Of a DNA stretch of 64,000 bases, positions 52,609 through 62,478 are shown piece after piece. Both the position numbers and the translations under genes were made by a program. How positions within the stretch are numbered: the stretch's first letter is position 1; each line of letters begins with the position of its first letter. This DNA is from JAUIET01 sp045106985. GTDB lineage: Bacteria > Pseudomonadota > Gammaproteobacteria > Pseudomonadales > JAUIET01. The DNA lies in assembly GCA_045106985.1 (NCBI GenBank), contig JBGCFQ010000025.1, positions 1 through 64,000 of the forward strand. The letters run 5' to 3'. The notes beneath the pieces were generated by a model, which made no database searches, was not told where the DNA came from, and saw only the letters and a list, made by a program, of their open reading frames with translations.

Positions 52609-53613
52609 ATGACTCAAAAAAACAGGCAGTGGCTAATACAAAACCGTCCCTTGGGCCGGCCTTTGGAAATGACAGATTTTCAGCGAGCTGATGCTGATAT
52701 ACCAGCTCCTCACGATGGAGAGGTGCTGGTTAAAGTTGAATACTTTGGCTTCGACCCGGCTCAAAAAGGTTGGATGGAGAACATAGGTGGTTACATGGCG
52801 CCAACGCAGGTTGGTGATGTAATGCCTGGTAGCGGAATAGGGCAGGTGATTGAGTCGCGCTCGTCAAAATTTCAAGAGGGTGACTTGGTTGCTTCTCTGT
52901 TTGGTTGGCAAGACTTTGCTGTTAAGCCCGCAGCCGGTTTAACCAAATTGGTTGATGATGAGTATCTTACGGCAAACCTTGGCGTATTAGGCACTACCGG
53001 CATGACGGCGTATTTCGGTCTGTTAAAGCATGGTCGACCAATCGCAGGAGACACGGTGGCTATTTCCGGTGCTGCGGGGGCAACAGGCTCTGTGGTTGGC
53101 CAAATAGCAAAGATTGCGGGTTGCCGCACCGTAGGTATTGCCGGCGGACCAGAAAAGTGCAATTGGCTGCTGGATGAAATTGGCTACGACGACGTGATTG
53201 ATTATAAGGGCGAGTCGGTTGCTGAAAGCATGGCCCGAATCTGTCCAGAATCTATTAATGTCTTTTTTGATAATGTCGGTGGGCCAATACTGAATTCTGC
53301 GTTGTCTCACATTGCTATGAACGCACGTGTTGTTATCTGTGGTGGAATATCACGTTACGAGCGAGGCAGTAGACCAGAAGGCCCGGAAAACTACTTCAAC
53401 CTTGTGTTTAAGCGGGCAAGCATGGAAGGCTTTATTGTCGTTGATCATGCCCAACATTATTCGCAAGCTCGCGCACGCATGCGACAGTGGTTAAAAGAAG
53501 GAAAAATAAAGCACAAAGAAGATGTTCAGCATGGCTTTGAGAATATACCCAGTACTCTGACTAGAGTATTTTTGGGGCAAAATTTTGGTAAGCAAATTCT
53601 TAAGAACGATTAG
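52609..53613 (+). CDS. NADP-dependent MDR oxidoreductase
   Basis: 334 residues. It has the zinc-free MDR reductase pattern: VKVEYFGFDPAQKGWM, GTTGMTAYFGLLKHGRPIAGDTVAISGAAGATGSVVGQIAKIAGCRTVGIAG and NVFFDNVGG. It starts without a signal peptide and is therefore cytosolic, unlike the paralogue at 34697-35806. Relatives reduce enones and similar carbonyl compounds. Confidence 0.93.
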   Translation: MTQKNRQWLIQNRPLGRPLEMTDFQRADADIPAPHDGEVLVKVEYFGFDPAQKGWMENIGGYMAPTQVGDVMPGSGIGQVIESRSSKFQEGDLVASLFGWQDFAVKPAAGLTKLVDDEYLTANLGVLGTTGMTAYFGLLKHGRPIAGDTVAISGAAGATGSVVGQIAKIAGCRTVGIAGGPEKCNWLLDEIGYDDVIDYKGESVAESMARICPESINVFFDNVGGPILNSALSHIAMNARVVICGGISRYERGSRPEGPENYFNLVFKRASMEGFIVVDHAQHYSQARARMRQWLKEGKIKHKEDVQHGFENIPSTLTRVFLGQNFGKQILKND

Positions 53614-53690
53614 CATTCAACTATCTACGGCAGTTTCATAGCTTGAGTGTGCTGGTTTGTTCCGTTCCTGACGCCAGCTAACGAAGAGCG

Positions 53691-54470
53691 CTATAGCCCC
53701 TTTACTTTCTGGCCATCCACTTTAGCCCGCTTCAGTTCAAGCCGTTCTGGTTTTGCGCCTTTTTCCTCAATTTGGTCGAGTCGTGCTAACAGATAACTCC
53801 AGTCAGTCGCGAACCAAATATAGGTCTCGCGGTCACTGTTTTCGCCACGGTCTCGCTTGAACTTAACGCTGTTCAGTTTACCCAATGGGGTATCTATTTG
53901 TTCTTCAGCAATTCGGTCGAATGCATACAGGCGGGTGCGCTGGCCTTCCGTCACTTGATATTCAAGTCGCTCTGCCATGGGATTGGCCGCGAGATCCAGG
54001 CGAAACTGCTCTTGATAGCTGAGCTTGTCAAAAACCGGGTATTCAATCGCTAGCGGTTTGTTTTCCGGGCGCAGCTGGTCGGTTACTGCGTTGGTATTCC
54101 AATCAAAGCTCAGCTCTCGGTCGTGACGGTCACCTAAATTCTTTCGTTTGTGGCTATAGCGTACAACTCTGAGCTTTTTACCCTCAGAAATGTCCAGCTG
54201 GCTGCTTTCTTTTAAACCAAAAATCAGTTTCTTCGCGCTTGTTTCCACCAATGCACTGCTGCCTGTTACCGTAAAGGTACGATGCATGCGCACGCCCATG
54301 CCCTTAATTGTGGCCTGGTATTCAGCGGCGTAGGTTTTCAGGTCGGCATGCGCTGGCAGTGAGGTTAAACTGGACGCCAAGCTCAGCGTTGCGGCGCACA
54401 GCAAAGAATAGCTAAAGCTCACCCTAGTCTTTCTGGCGGTTGGCTGTTGTCTGTCTTGGTTCCCTTTCAT
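53691..54470 (-). CDS. DUF3108 exported protein
   Basis: 259 residues from ATG 54470, chosen because AGAAGGTAACAGC gives a good ribosome binding site; an ATG at 54497 overlaps purN. Signal peptide to ~45 (ending LPAHA-DL). DUF3108 features are YAAEYQATIKGMGVRMHRTF, DRIAEEQIDTPLGKLNSVKFKRDRG and TYIWFATDWSYLLARLDQIE. The position after purM-purN is conserved in gammaproteobacteria. Function unknown. Confidence 0.88.
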   Translation of the reverse strand: MKGNQDRQQPTARKTRVSFSYSLLCAATLSLASSLTSLPAHADLKTYAAEYQATIKGMGVRMHRTFTVTGSSALVETSAKKLIFGLKESSQLDISEGKKLRVVRYSHKRKNLGDRHDRELSFDWNTNAVTDQLRPENKPLAIEYPVFDKLSYQEQFRLDLAANPMAERLEYQVTEGQRTRLYAFDRIAEEQIDTPLGKLNSVKFKRDRGENSDRETYIWFATDWSYLLARLDQIEEKGAKPERLELKRAKVDGQKVKGL

Positions 54471-54493
54471 GCTGTTACCTTCTTTCCTTACCT

Positions 54494-55174
54494 TCAAGCA
54501 CTATGATTAGAGTGCTCCGAAAACCTTACACCTTGCGGCCCTAAGGGCAGGCCATCGAGCAGTACCTGACCTTTTACAAGGTTTAAGCGACCGGTTACAA
54601 ACCATTGTGCGGCTATCGGGTATATAAGATGCTCCTGGCTAAGAACTCGCTGAGCTAACTCCTCAGCGGTATCATTCCCTTCTATGGGAACAACGGCCTG
54701 AATAATTGGCGGCCCGCCATCGAGTTCCTCGGTGACGAAATGGACCGTTACGCCATGCTCGTCCTCTCCAGCGTCAATGGCCCTTTGATGGGTGTTTAAG
54801 CCTGCAAATTTGGGCAGCAATGAGGGGTGAATATTCAGCAATTTGCCATGGAACTCAGTTAAAAACACGGGCGTCAAAATTCTCATGAACCCCGCAAGTA
54901 TAACCAAGTCAGCTGAATAGCTCCTGACTAGCTTGAGCAATTCAGCGTCGAAGGCTTCGCGATTGACAAAGGTCTTGTGGTCAAGTGTCACGGCTTCAAT
55001 GCCGGCTTCCTCAGCTCGCTGCAGCCCCTTTACAGCTGGTCTATTACTGATGACAGCAACAATATCCGCCTGTAGCTCGGTTTTGCTGTTGGGCTGATTC
55101 TGGCTGGCGTCTATTAATGCTTGCAGGTTGCTACCGCTACCTGAAATAAGCACCACAATGCGCGGGCGATGCAT
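54494..55174 (-). CDS. purN: Phosphoribosylglycinamide formyltransferase, PurN
   Basis: 226 residues. It has the SGSGSNLQALID N-terminus, the catalytic NIHPSLLPKFAGLNTHQRAIDAGE region with Asn-His, and HFVTEELDGGP. It transfers a formyl group from 10-formyl-THF to GAR in purine synthesis. Directly follows purM (15-base gap). The C-terminus is about 10 residues longer than in E. coli. Confidence 0.97.
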   Translation of the reverse strand: MHRPRIVVLISGSGSNLQALIDASQNQPNSKTELQADIVAVISNRPAVKGLQRAEEAGIEAVTLDHKTFVNREAFDAELLKLVRSYSADLVILAGFMRILTPVFLTEFHGKLLNIHPSLLPKFAGLNTHQRAIDAGEDEHGVTVHFVTEELDGGPPIIQAVVPIEGNDTAEELAQRVLSQEHLIYPIAAQWFVTGRLNLVKGQVLLDGLPLGPQGVRFSEHSNHSA

Positions 55175-55189
55175 AACGGCTTTTCTGCC

Positions 55190-56233
55190 TTAAGTATTTA
55201 GAATAATAGCGTCGCCACCGGCCTCTCTGGCCTGCAGCTCGCCAATTTGCCATGCCTGAAGATCCAGTTCCGCAAGCTTGCTAATGGCTGTTTCTGCATG
55301 GCTCGCATCAATACAGAGCACCATGCCTATGCCACAATTAAAGGTGCGTTGCATTTCAAAGCTGCTGATATTGCCTGTCTCTTGCAGCCAGTTAAATATC
55401 GCGGGCCTTTGCCAGCTATTGAGGTCAACGTGGGCGGTAACCTTGTCGGGCAGCACCCTTGGAATGTTTTCGCTCAAGCCACCGCCAGTAATATGGCTCA
55501 TGGCTTTTATGCTTATGTGTTGCTGCAGTTCAATCAGCTGTTTTACATAAATGGTGGTAGGTTCCAGCAGGGCTTCACCCAGTGTGCGTCCGTCAAATGG
55601 TGTTGTAAGCGTGTCGTCGCTTAGCTCCAGCAATTTTCGAACAAGCGAATAGCCGTTGGAATGCGGACCGCTGGAGGCTATTCCTATAAGAGCGTCGCCG
55701 GCTTGTACCTTGCTGCCATCAATTAACTCTGATTTTTCGACCACACCTACGCAAAAACCGGCTAAATCGTAGTCACCACGGGCATACATACCGGGCATTT
55801 CGGCCGTTTCACCACCCACTAGCGCACAACCCGCCAATTCGCAGCCGCGACCGATACCGCTAACCACTTCAGCAGCAGTGTCTACGTCCAAATGGCCGCT
55901 GGCGTAGTAATCCAAAAAGAACAGTGGCTCGGCCCCAGTTACCAGTAAATCGTTCACGCACATAGCTACAAGATCTATGCCGATAGTGTCGTGTTTGGCC
56001 ATACTCATGGCTAATTTCAGCTTGGTGCCCACACCATCGGTGCCGGATACGAGTACTGGTTCTTTGTATTTGTTCTGCAGCTCAAACAGCGCTCCAAAGC
56101 CACCTAGGCCAGTTAGTACTTCAGGTCGCATGGTGCGTTTGGCGATGGGTTTGATGCGTTCAACCAGCGAGTTGCCAGCATCAATATCTACACCGGCGTC
56201 TTTGTAGCTCAGTGACGGGGTATCTTGGGTCAT
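55190..56233 (-). CDS. purM: Phosphoribosylformylglycinamidine cyclo-ligase, PurM
   Basis: 347 residues. It has the start LSYKDAGVDIDAGNSLVERI, SGTDGVGTKLKLA, MCVNDLLVTGAEPLFFLDYYA, GGGLSENIPRVLP and IASSGPHSNGYSLVRKLL. It closes FGAM to AIR with ATP. Head of the purM-purN-DUF3108 unit; divergent from the DUF2066 gene. Confidence 0.98.
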   Translation of the reverse strand: MTQDTPSLSYKDAGVDIDAGNSLVERIKPIAKRTMRPEVLTGLGGFGALFELQNKYKEPVLVSGTDGVGTKLKLAMSMAKHDTIGIDLVAMCVNDLLVTGAEPLFFLDYYASGHLDVDTAAEVVSGIGRGCELAGCALVGGETAEMPGMYARGDYDLAGFCVGVVEKSELIDGSKVQAGDALIGIASSGPHSNGYSLVRKLLELSDDTLTTPFDGRTLGEALLEPTTIYVKQLIELQQHISIKAMSHITGGGLSENIPRVLPDKVTAHVDLNSWQRPAIFNWLQETGNISSFEMQRTFNCGIGMVLCIDASHAETAISKLAELDLQAWQIGELQAREAGGDAIILNT

Positions 56234-56372
56234 TTAGGGGTCCAGCGGTGGAAGTAAACGGGTCAGGGCGTGATCGCCATGGCAGGAAGGCTGTATTTTA
56301 ACGCAGCTGGCCGATGTGTGCACGGGCTGGCAGCTGGTACAATGCGTTTATCGCCATAGTCGGAAGCGTTTT

Positions 56373-57455
56373 ATGCCCAGGCCCAGATTATTAATGACCA
56401 AAATGCTTGGTTTCTTGCTTATTAGCGTCGCGCTGTTTGCACCCAAGACATTCGCGGCCGTAGGTGCCTCTATGTACCAGGCAACGGTTGTTACCGAGTC
56501 TCAGTCGAATGAGGATCGCGATGAAGCCATGAAGTATGGACTGGGGCAGGTGATAGTGCGCTTGTCTGGCCGCTCAGACTCTGTGCGCGAACCGTTAGTT
56601 GCTGATGCTTTGCAAACGGCTAGCCGTTATGTCCAGAGCTTTACCTACCAACGCTCAACGCGTACTAATCAGCTGCAGCTGCAATTACAGTTCGTGCCCC
56701 AGCTCGTTCAAAACCTGCTTCGCCAGTCCGAATTGCCAATGTGGGTGTCGGGGCGACCAACAGTCCTATTGTGGCTAGGAGTACATGAAGGCCGCAGTCG
56801 GCAAATTGTTACGCCGGCTAAGTATCCAGAGTTAGTTAAAGAAGTAGAAACAGAATTGGCGCGTCGCGGAGTGCCCGTGCGTTGGCCTGACGACAACCCA
56901 GCGTTAGACGTTGAGGCGCTGCGTATTCTGGATACGAGCTCTATTCGAGCAGCTTCGGCTTCTTATGGAGAGCAAGCTACCTTTGCCATTAGTGCATATC
57001 TGAAGACGGTAGAAGGAGAAGCTGAGGGTGATGAGGCAGAAATCGTTTGGGCCGGCCGTTGCGTCTATATTGGCCAAACAGACGAATCTCGGGCCCGATG
57101 CAACAAAGGGGAGCGAGCGGAATTTTTGGCCAGCGCTGTCGATTCCCTCGCAGACCAATTGTCTGATCGATTTTCTGTACAGATCCTGGGAGGCGAATCG
57201 TTACAGCTGCGCTTGGAAGTACACGAAGTCGCTAATTTTGAAGGCTACGGTCGAGCCTTGAAGCATCTGAAGTCAAATGCGCTAGTGCGCAGCACCAACG
57301 TGATTGAAGTGTCGGCTGACAAAGTGGTTGTAGAGTTGGAACTGCAAGGTACAGAGCAACAATTTCAAGACTCGCTTGCATCCCAGCGAGTTCTTTATAG
57401 CATGGACACTGGAGAAAACTATGGTGTTCTTCGCTACCGGCTTGGAGTTAACTGA
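56373..57455 (+). CDS. DUF2066 exported protein
   Basis: 360 residues from ATG 56373 (MPRPRLLMTKML); ATG 56316 is upstream but extends over low-complexity sequence. Signal peptide to ~30, then SMYQATVVTESQSNEDRDEAMKYGLGQVIVRLSGRSD, the family's opening pattern, followed by VLLWLGVHEG and VDSLADQLSDRF. Gammaproteobacterial proteins of unknown role, often between purM and perM/hda as here. Confidence 0.88.
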   Translation: MPRPRLLMTKMLGFLLISVALFAPKTFAAVGASMYQATVVTESQSNEDRDEAMKYGLGQVIVRLSGRSDSVREPLVADALQTASRYVQSFTYQRSTRTNQLQLQLQFVPQLVQNLLRQSELPMWVSGRPTVLLWLGVHEGRSRQIVTPAKYPELVKEVETELARRGVPVRWPDDNPALDVEALRILDTSSIRAASASYGEQATFAISAYLKTVEGEAEGDEAEIVWAGRCVYIGQTDESRARCNKGERAEFLASAVDSLADQLSDRFSVQILGGESLQLRLEVHEVANFEGYGRALKHLKSNALVRSTNVIEVSADKVVVELELQGTEQQFQDSLASQRVLYSMDTGENYGVLRYRLGVN

Positions 57456-57457
57456 AA

Positions 57458-58567
57458 ATGAGCTCGCCACTGAATGACAACGTCAACCCTATAAGCAATG
57501 CCCAGCGTGGTATGGCTTTTGGCTTTGTGGCGATGTTTATCATTATCGTTTACTTGCTAAAACCGATACTGGCTCCATTCCTGATTGGCATTTTATGCGC
57601 TTACCTGGGAGACCCTCTCGCCGATCGCTTGGAAGCGATGGGCCTAGGTCGCACGGCTGCGGTGTCGGTGGTGTTTGTTGTAATGACCTCATTGTTAGTG
57701 CTGGTTGTTATTTTGTTAGTACCTTTACTCGGTCGCCAGTTAGACGCGCTTGTATCGCGCCTGCCGCATACACTCGAATGGGCGCAAACAGTGGCCCTAC
57801 CGTGGTTAAGCACTAGGTTCAACATCCCGCAGTATGAGTTGCCCTTAGAGGAAGCGAAGAACCTGATCGCCACCCATTGGCAAGAGGCAGGCAGTATTGC
57901 AAAGGTGGTTATGCAATCGCTCACATCTTCAAGTTTGGCGTTTTTGGGGTGGATTGCTAACCTCTTACTCATTCCTGTCGTCGCTTTTTACCTCTTACGT
58001 GATTGGGACCTAATGATGGAAAGAATCCGCGACGCCTTGCCGCGTCGTATGGAGCCTACTGTAGTATCACTTGCTGGCGAGTGCGACTCAGTCCTTAGCG
58101 CTTTCTTGCGCGGCCAGTTATTCATAATGTTCTTGCTAGGTATTATCTATACGCTAGGCCTAATGTTGGTAGGTATCGACTTAGCTCTGTTGTTAGGTAT
58201 GCTGGCAGGGCTAGCCAGTGTGGTCCCCTATATGGGGTTTATCGTGGGAATTTGCGCCGCCAGCATTGCTGCTATGGTGCAGTTTGGCGATTGGTTCCAC
58301 TTGTTGGGCGTTGCCGCTGTATTTGGTATCGGCCAAGCTCTGGAGGGCACAATACTTACGCCTTTGTTGGTAGGAGACCGCATCGGCTTGCACCCGGTGG
58401 CGGTTATTTTCGCTGTCTTGGCAGGGGGGCAGCTTGCCGGGTTTGTGGGTGTGCTTCTGGCCTTACCTGTTGCGGCGATTATTATGGTGCTACTGCGTCA
58501 CATGCACGGCGAATACAAGAGCAGTGCTATTTATCAGTCGGGCAAAGACAATGCGCACACGGGCTAA
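57458..58567 (+). CDS. AI-2E/PerM-family membrane transporter
   Basis: 369 residues with eight hydrophobic segments. Family landmarks are KPILAPFLIGILCAYLGDPLADRLE near the start, LIPVVAFYLLRDWDLMMERIRDALPR in the middle and the GIGQALEGTILTPLLVGDRIGLHPVAVIFAVLAGGQLAGFVGVLLALP end. Substrates of this branch are not established. Two bases after the DUF2066 gene and ahead of hda. Confidence 0.92.
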   Translation: MSSPLNDNVNPISNAQRGMAFGFVAMFIIIVYLLKPILAPFLIGILCAYLGDPLADRLEAMGLGRTAAVSVVFVVMTSLLVLVVILLVPLLGRQLDALVSRLPHTLEWAQTVALPWLSTRFNIPQYELPLEEAKNLIATHWQEAGSIAKVVMQSLTSSSLAFLGWIANLLLIPVVAFYLLRDWDLMMERIRDALPRRMEPTVVSLAGECDSVLSAFLRGQLFIMFLLGIIYTLGLMLVGIDLALLLGMLAGLASVVPYMGFIVGICAASIAAMVQFGDWFHLLGVAAVFGIGQALEGTILTPLLVGDRIGLHPVAVIFAVLAGGQLAGFVGVLLALPVAAIIMVLLRHMHGEYKSSAIYQSGKDNAHTG

Positions 58568-58603
58568 CGCCATACACGCCAGACTATAAGCAAGCACGTA
58601 ACG

Positions 58604-59299
58604 TTGAAGCAATTACCCCTTAGCATTCCGCTTCGAGATCACTCAGATTTCGACAACTTCTATGTTTGCAATAACAATGCCGAGGCCGTTGGCATCGCGC
58701 GCCGCTTGGCTTCGGACGCTGACGGGCAGGTCTTGTTGTTGCATGGAGAGGCTCAATCGGGACGTAGCCATTTGCTAGAAGCTGCGTGCTTGTTGGCGCA
58801 AAGCAAGCAGCGAACAGCTCTTTATTTACCATTGAGAACCCTAATCACAGCAGCAACTTCGGATTTGTTTGATGGATTGGAATCTGTATCGCTTCTCGCA
58901 TTGGATGATGTAGATTGCTTGGCCGGCAAACCTGATTGGGAAGAAGCGTTGTTCCATCTATACAACCGTGGTCGCCAAGCTCAACAAAGCTTGTTGCTTT
59001 CTTCTAGGTCGGCACCGTTCCACATACCGTTTCTGTTGAAAGATATTCACTCACGCTTAGGAGCCGCGCTGGTTTATAAGTTACATGGGCTTGACGATGA
59101 AGGTAAGCAGAGCTGCTTAAAACTGCGTGCTGCCAATCTAGGTTTAACCGTAAGCGATGAAGTAGCAAATTACATTTTACTTCGGTCAAGTCGCGACCTG
59201 GCGAGCTTAGTCGCTACGATTGAAACGCTGGATCGAGAAACCTTGAGCGAGAAACGAAGGCTAACGGTTCCCTTTGTTAAGAAGATAATGAGCTGGTAA
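58604..59299 (+). CDS. hda: DnaA regulatory inactivator Hda
   Basis: 231 residues from a TTG at 58604, the only start that gives the standard KQLPLSIPLRDHSDFDNFY opening with the clamp-binding QLPL motif. The AAA+ domain resembles DnaA without its DNA-binding domain: GEAQSGRSHLLEAACLL (modified Walker A), LLALDDVDCLAG (Walker B), SSRSAPFHI and SRLGAALVYKL (R-finger region). It promotes DnaA-ATP hydrolysis with the loaded sliding clamp. Confidence 0.95.
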   Translation: MKQLPLSIPLRDHSDFDNFYVCNNNAEAVGIARRLASDADGQVLLLHGEAQSGRSHLLEAACLLAQSKQRTALYLPLRTLITAATSDLFDGLESVSLLALDDVDCLAGKPDWEEALFHLYNRGRQAQQSLLLSSRSAPFHIPFLLKDIHSRLGAALVYKLHGLDDEGKQSCLKLRAANLGLTVSDEVANYILLRSSRDLASLVATIETLDRETLSEKRRLTVPFVKKIMSW

Positions 59300-59303
59300 C
59301 AGT

Positions 59304-60662
59304 ATGAACTCCTCCTCTGATGCCACATTCAGCCCAACGGATGCGGGCATTGCGTACCCGTCGTCTGGCAGAGCCAATTTCGCATTAGCTGTATTGCTTT
59401 TAGCGTATATTTTTTCATTTATCGACCGCCAGGTTCTGAGTTTGCTGGTGGAGCCTATGAAGCAAGACCTGAACATTGGCGACTTTGAAGTAAGCTTGCT
59501 ACAAGGTATGGCATTCGCAGTCTTTTATACCTTTATGGGTATTCCTATTGCCAAGCTAGCTGATACTCGCAATCGAAAAACGATTATCACTATAGGTATT
59601 GCAGTGTGGAGCCTGATGACCTTTTTTTGCGGGCTAGCTAAAAGTTTCACTGGTTTGTTTCTAGCGCGGATTGGTGTGGGCGTTGGTGAGGCGGCTTTGT
59701 CGCCAGCTGCGTATTCAATGCTAGCCGATTATTTTCCGCCGCGTAAGTTACCGCGCGCAATGGCTATTTTTACAATGGGCATTTCTATTGGAGGTGGACT
59801 GGCGTACGTTATTGGTGGTGCCGTACTGGACACCATTGCGGGCAGTTGGTTGGCTGAGCTGCCGGTGTTAAAAACAATGCGACCCTGGCAATTAACCTTT
59901 GTGGTTGTGGGTTTGCCAGGCTTGCTAATTGCGTTATTAATGATTGCTGTTCGTGAACCCCTACGGCAAGGAAGCAATGGGGCCAATGCGGTATCACACA
60001 GCGATAACAGTTTCCGGAAAACGCTGGAGTTTGTAGGCGAAAATCGACGCAGCTACTTGGCTTTGTTTCTCGGAATTTCCTTGTTGTCGGTGTTTGGTTA
60101 TGGGTTAATGGCTTGGTATCCAAGCTTGTTTATTCGCACCTACGGCCTTAGCGCTTCGGAAGTTGGCCTAAAGTTTGGTGTCATATACCTGGTGTTTGGT
60201 AGCCTAGGGGCATTGGGTGGTGCTTGGTTTGCCCAGCGCCTAGCGCGCCGAGGGCACGTCGATGCAAACCTGCGTTGGCCGGTTTATGCCTCAGTGCTTA
60301 TGATGTTACCCGGAATATTTGTACCGTTACTGGGTAGTGCCGAGTTGATGTTTTGGGCCTGTATGCCATTGATATTTATTCAGAACAGCTATTTTGGCGT
60401 TTCGCTCGCGGCGTTGCAACTTGTGACGCCTAACCACATGCGTGCACAAGTTGGAGCGTTACTACTTTTTTTGACTAATTTAATAGGCATGACTTTTGGT
60501 CCAAGCGTGGTGGCTGCTTTAACCGACTTTGTTTTTCACGACCCGATGATGTTGCGCTATTCTCTATCAATTGTGGCTGCGATCTTTTGTCCTCTAGCAG
60601 CCATGGTGTTCGCCTCAGGTTTACGTCATTACCGTGGTATGACTGAGTCTTCAGCTAGATAG
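59304..60662 (+). CDS. MFS transporter, spinster-like
   Basis: 452 residues, 12 hydrophobic segments. Opening SFIDRQVLSLLVEPMKQDLNIGDFEVSLLQGMAFAVFYTFMGIPIAKLADTRNRK with the MFS loop 2-3 motif, and ARIGVGVGEAALSPAAYSMLADYFPPRKLPRAMAIF are typical of the spinster/hexuronate-like branch. Four bases after hda. Substrate unknown. Confidence 0.92.
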   Translation: MNSSSDATFSPTDAGIAYPSSGRANFALAVLLLAYIFSFIDRQVLSLLVEPMKQDLNIGDFEVSLLQGMAFAVFYTFMGIPIAKLADTRNRKTIITIGIAVWSLMTFFCGLAKSFTGLFLARIGVGVGEAALSPAAYSMLADYFPPRKLPRAMAIFTMGISIGGGLAYVIGGAVLDTIAGSWLAELPVLKTMRPWQLTFVVVGLPGLLIALLMIAVREPLRQGSNGANAVSHSDNSFRKTLEFVGENRRSYLALFLGISLLSVFGYGLMAWYPSLFIRTYGLSASEVGLKFGVIYLVFGSLGALGGAWFAQRLARRGHVDANLRWPVYASVLMMLPGIFVPLLGSAELMFWACMPLIFIQNSYFGVSLAALQLVTPNHMRAQVGALLLFLTNLIGMTFGPSVVAALTDFVFHDPMMLRYSLSIVAAIFCPLAAMVFASGLRHYRGMTESSAR

Positions 60663-60667
60663 TGAAC

Positions 60668-61141
60668 TCAAAGCCCGGTAACTGAACGTAAGCTCGCCAT
60701 TGTTTGCGGACCCTTTAGCTCCTGCATAACTTTGCCATTTTGCAGTACAAAAGTGGTCGGCAATGTTGACGGCGTTATGAGGCCCAGTTTTTCAGCGTCA
60801 GCAATGCTTATGTTCTCAAACGCTATACCCATGCTATCGCTTTGTTCTTTTGCTTCTTCACCTTGAGGGGCGTCGTAGTTTACGCCCACAACAACAAGCG
60901 CCTGTGGGTTTAGTGCGGCTAGTTCATTTAGCTCCGGTATTTCTTCGCGACACGGTCCGCACCAGGTGGCCCAATAGTTAACCACCAACCACTCTGGCTG
61001 TTTGTTGGGCGAGCAGGCCAATAAGCTACTCATTAAGATGGGTAACAGCAGCGCACGGCAAAAGAAAGTTCGCGTAGCGGGCAATTTAGGCAATAGAAAT
61101 GGGCTGGCTTTGTTCAATGGTAGAGTGATCTTCTTGTTCAA
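60668..61141 (-). CDS. TlpA-like thioredoxin lipoprotein
   Basis: 157 residues. A lipobox (MSSLLAC) follows a hydrophobic stretch at ~25-42. The redox site is WATWCGPCREEIPEL, then LVVVGVNYDAP and the cis-Pro in PSTLPTTFV. This is a periplasmic membrane-anchored disulfide reductase type. The first ~18 codons overlap the 3' end of the YihY gene, so a later start (Met ~36) is possible. Confidence 0.9.
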   Translation of the reverse strand: MNKKITLPLNKASPFLLPKLPATRTFFCRALLLPILMSSLLACSPNKQPEWLVVNYWATWCGPCREEIPELNELAALNPQALVVVGVNYDAPQGEEAKEQSDSMGIAFENISIADAEKLGLITPSTLPTTFVLQNGKVMQELKGPQTMASLRSVTGL

Positions 61142-62408
61142 ATAATACAGCGAGGCTTTTGCTGTAGCGTTGTTGGTGAGAGGTCTGCTGCTCTCTTACA
61201 GTACTCATTAACTGCTGGTACCAAGCATGCTCGCGTTCATGACGAACGCTGTCGGCATGGCTAAGAGACGGATCGTTATAAAGCGTCTTAAGGTTGCTGT
61301 TCAACATCAACTGCAGGTCCCATAAAGACAGGCTATACAAGTCCCTGCTAAGCACAAAATCATCATTCTCTGTAACAGTCAGTACCTTGTGTTTGAGTAG
61401 TTGATTGCGCAATCGTTCCCATTGTTCGCGATTTACTGAATGCCCAAAGAGCCACTTCTGGTCAAGAAAGAACTGTTCAGAAACAGCCCCACCTGTTTTT
61501 TGCTTTTGCCAGAACTGGTACAGCACATGCGTACCTACAATTAGATCCGGATGTTGTTGCGAGTATCGGCTGTGGTAAGCCGACAGCGCGCGCACAATTT
61601 CAGCACCGCTGAGTACTAATAACCAACTGAACTGCAGCCATAACAAGAACAAAGGGATAGTAACAAAGGTGCCATAAATCTGCTGATAGCTTGAGTTAGA
61701 CACGAAGGTTGCGAACAAACTCTTGGCTATTTCAAAACAGGCACCTGAAATCAAACCACCAATAGCGGCGTGGCGCAGTGGCACTTTACAATTTGGTACA
61801 GCAAAAAACAGTAAGGTGAATGTAAGAGAGGTGAGCAACCAGGGCAGGTACTTTAGTGTGTACGGCAGCACGCCCAGCACATCCACATTGGTGGCAAATA
61901 CCTTTAAATAGGTGGTCATTACGATGCCGGCGCCGAGCAAAACAGGGCCCAACGACAAAATCGCCCAGTACAGCAAAAAGGTGCTCAGACCTTTGCGGTG
62001 TTCGCGGGTTCGCCAAATACGATTGAAGGACTTTTCAATATTGCGCAACGTGGTGTACGCGGCCACCGCTAAAATGACAATGCCAAGAAAAGTTAGGCTG
62101 CGGGCGCGCTGCGAAAAATCATTGAGATAATCTTGTATTTCGGAACCAGAGCTGGGAACGAAATGCTCAAAGACAAAAGACTGTACGTCAGAACCGAAGG
62201 TTTCAAAGGCCGGCACCGCTGAGAACATGGCGAAGCCCACGGTCATCAATGGCACCAGGGCAATCAAAGTTAAAAAAGTCAGCGCAGCGGCGTTCTGTTG
62301 ACAACCGTCATCAATGAAGCGGCGCACCACATAGCGGCAAAAGCTTATAAATTCTAGCCCGCGGCGTAGCCAAGGGTGTTCACTTGCGGTATCAAATACA
62401 GATGTCAT
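61086..62408 (-). CDS. YihY/BrkB-family inner membrane protein
   Basis: 440 residues from ATG 62408 (MTSVFDTASEHPW); an ATG at 62486 would run into the arsC-like gene. Six to seven membrane helices occupy ~20-290 with QQNAAALTFLTLIALVPLMTVGFAMFSAVPAF and SWLLVLSGAEIVRALSAY. An extended cytosolic C-terminus (~150 residues) follows. The family was once mislabelled RNase BN; its role is uncertain. Confidence 0.92.
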   Translation of the reverse strand: MTSVFDTASEHPWLRRGLEFISFCRYVVRRFIDDGCQQNAAALTFLTLIALVPLMTVGFAMFSAVPAFETFGSDVQSFVFEHFVPSSGSEIQDYLNDFSQRARSLTFLGIVILAVAAYTTLRNIEKSFNRIWRTREHRKGLSTFLLYWAILSLGPVLLGAGIVMTTYLKVFATNVDVLGVLPYTLKYLPWLLTSLTFTLLFFAVPNCKVPLRHAAIGGLISGACFEIAKSLFATFVSNSSYQQIYGTFVTIPLFLLWLQFSWLLVLSGAEIVRALSAYHSRYSQQHPDLIVGTHVLYQFWQKQKTGGAVSEQFFLDQKWLFGHSVNREQWERLRNQLLKHKVLTVTENDDFVLSRDLYSLSLWDLQLMLNSNLKTLYNDPSLSHADSVRHEREHAWYQQLMSTVREQQTSHQQRYSKSLAVLFEQEDHSTIEQSQPISIA

Positions 62409-62478
62409 TTGGGCAATAAAGCGCCGACTGGTTCCGGTATAATGAAAGTATATCAGCTGTGCGAAAAGAGCCCCCTTT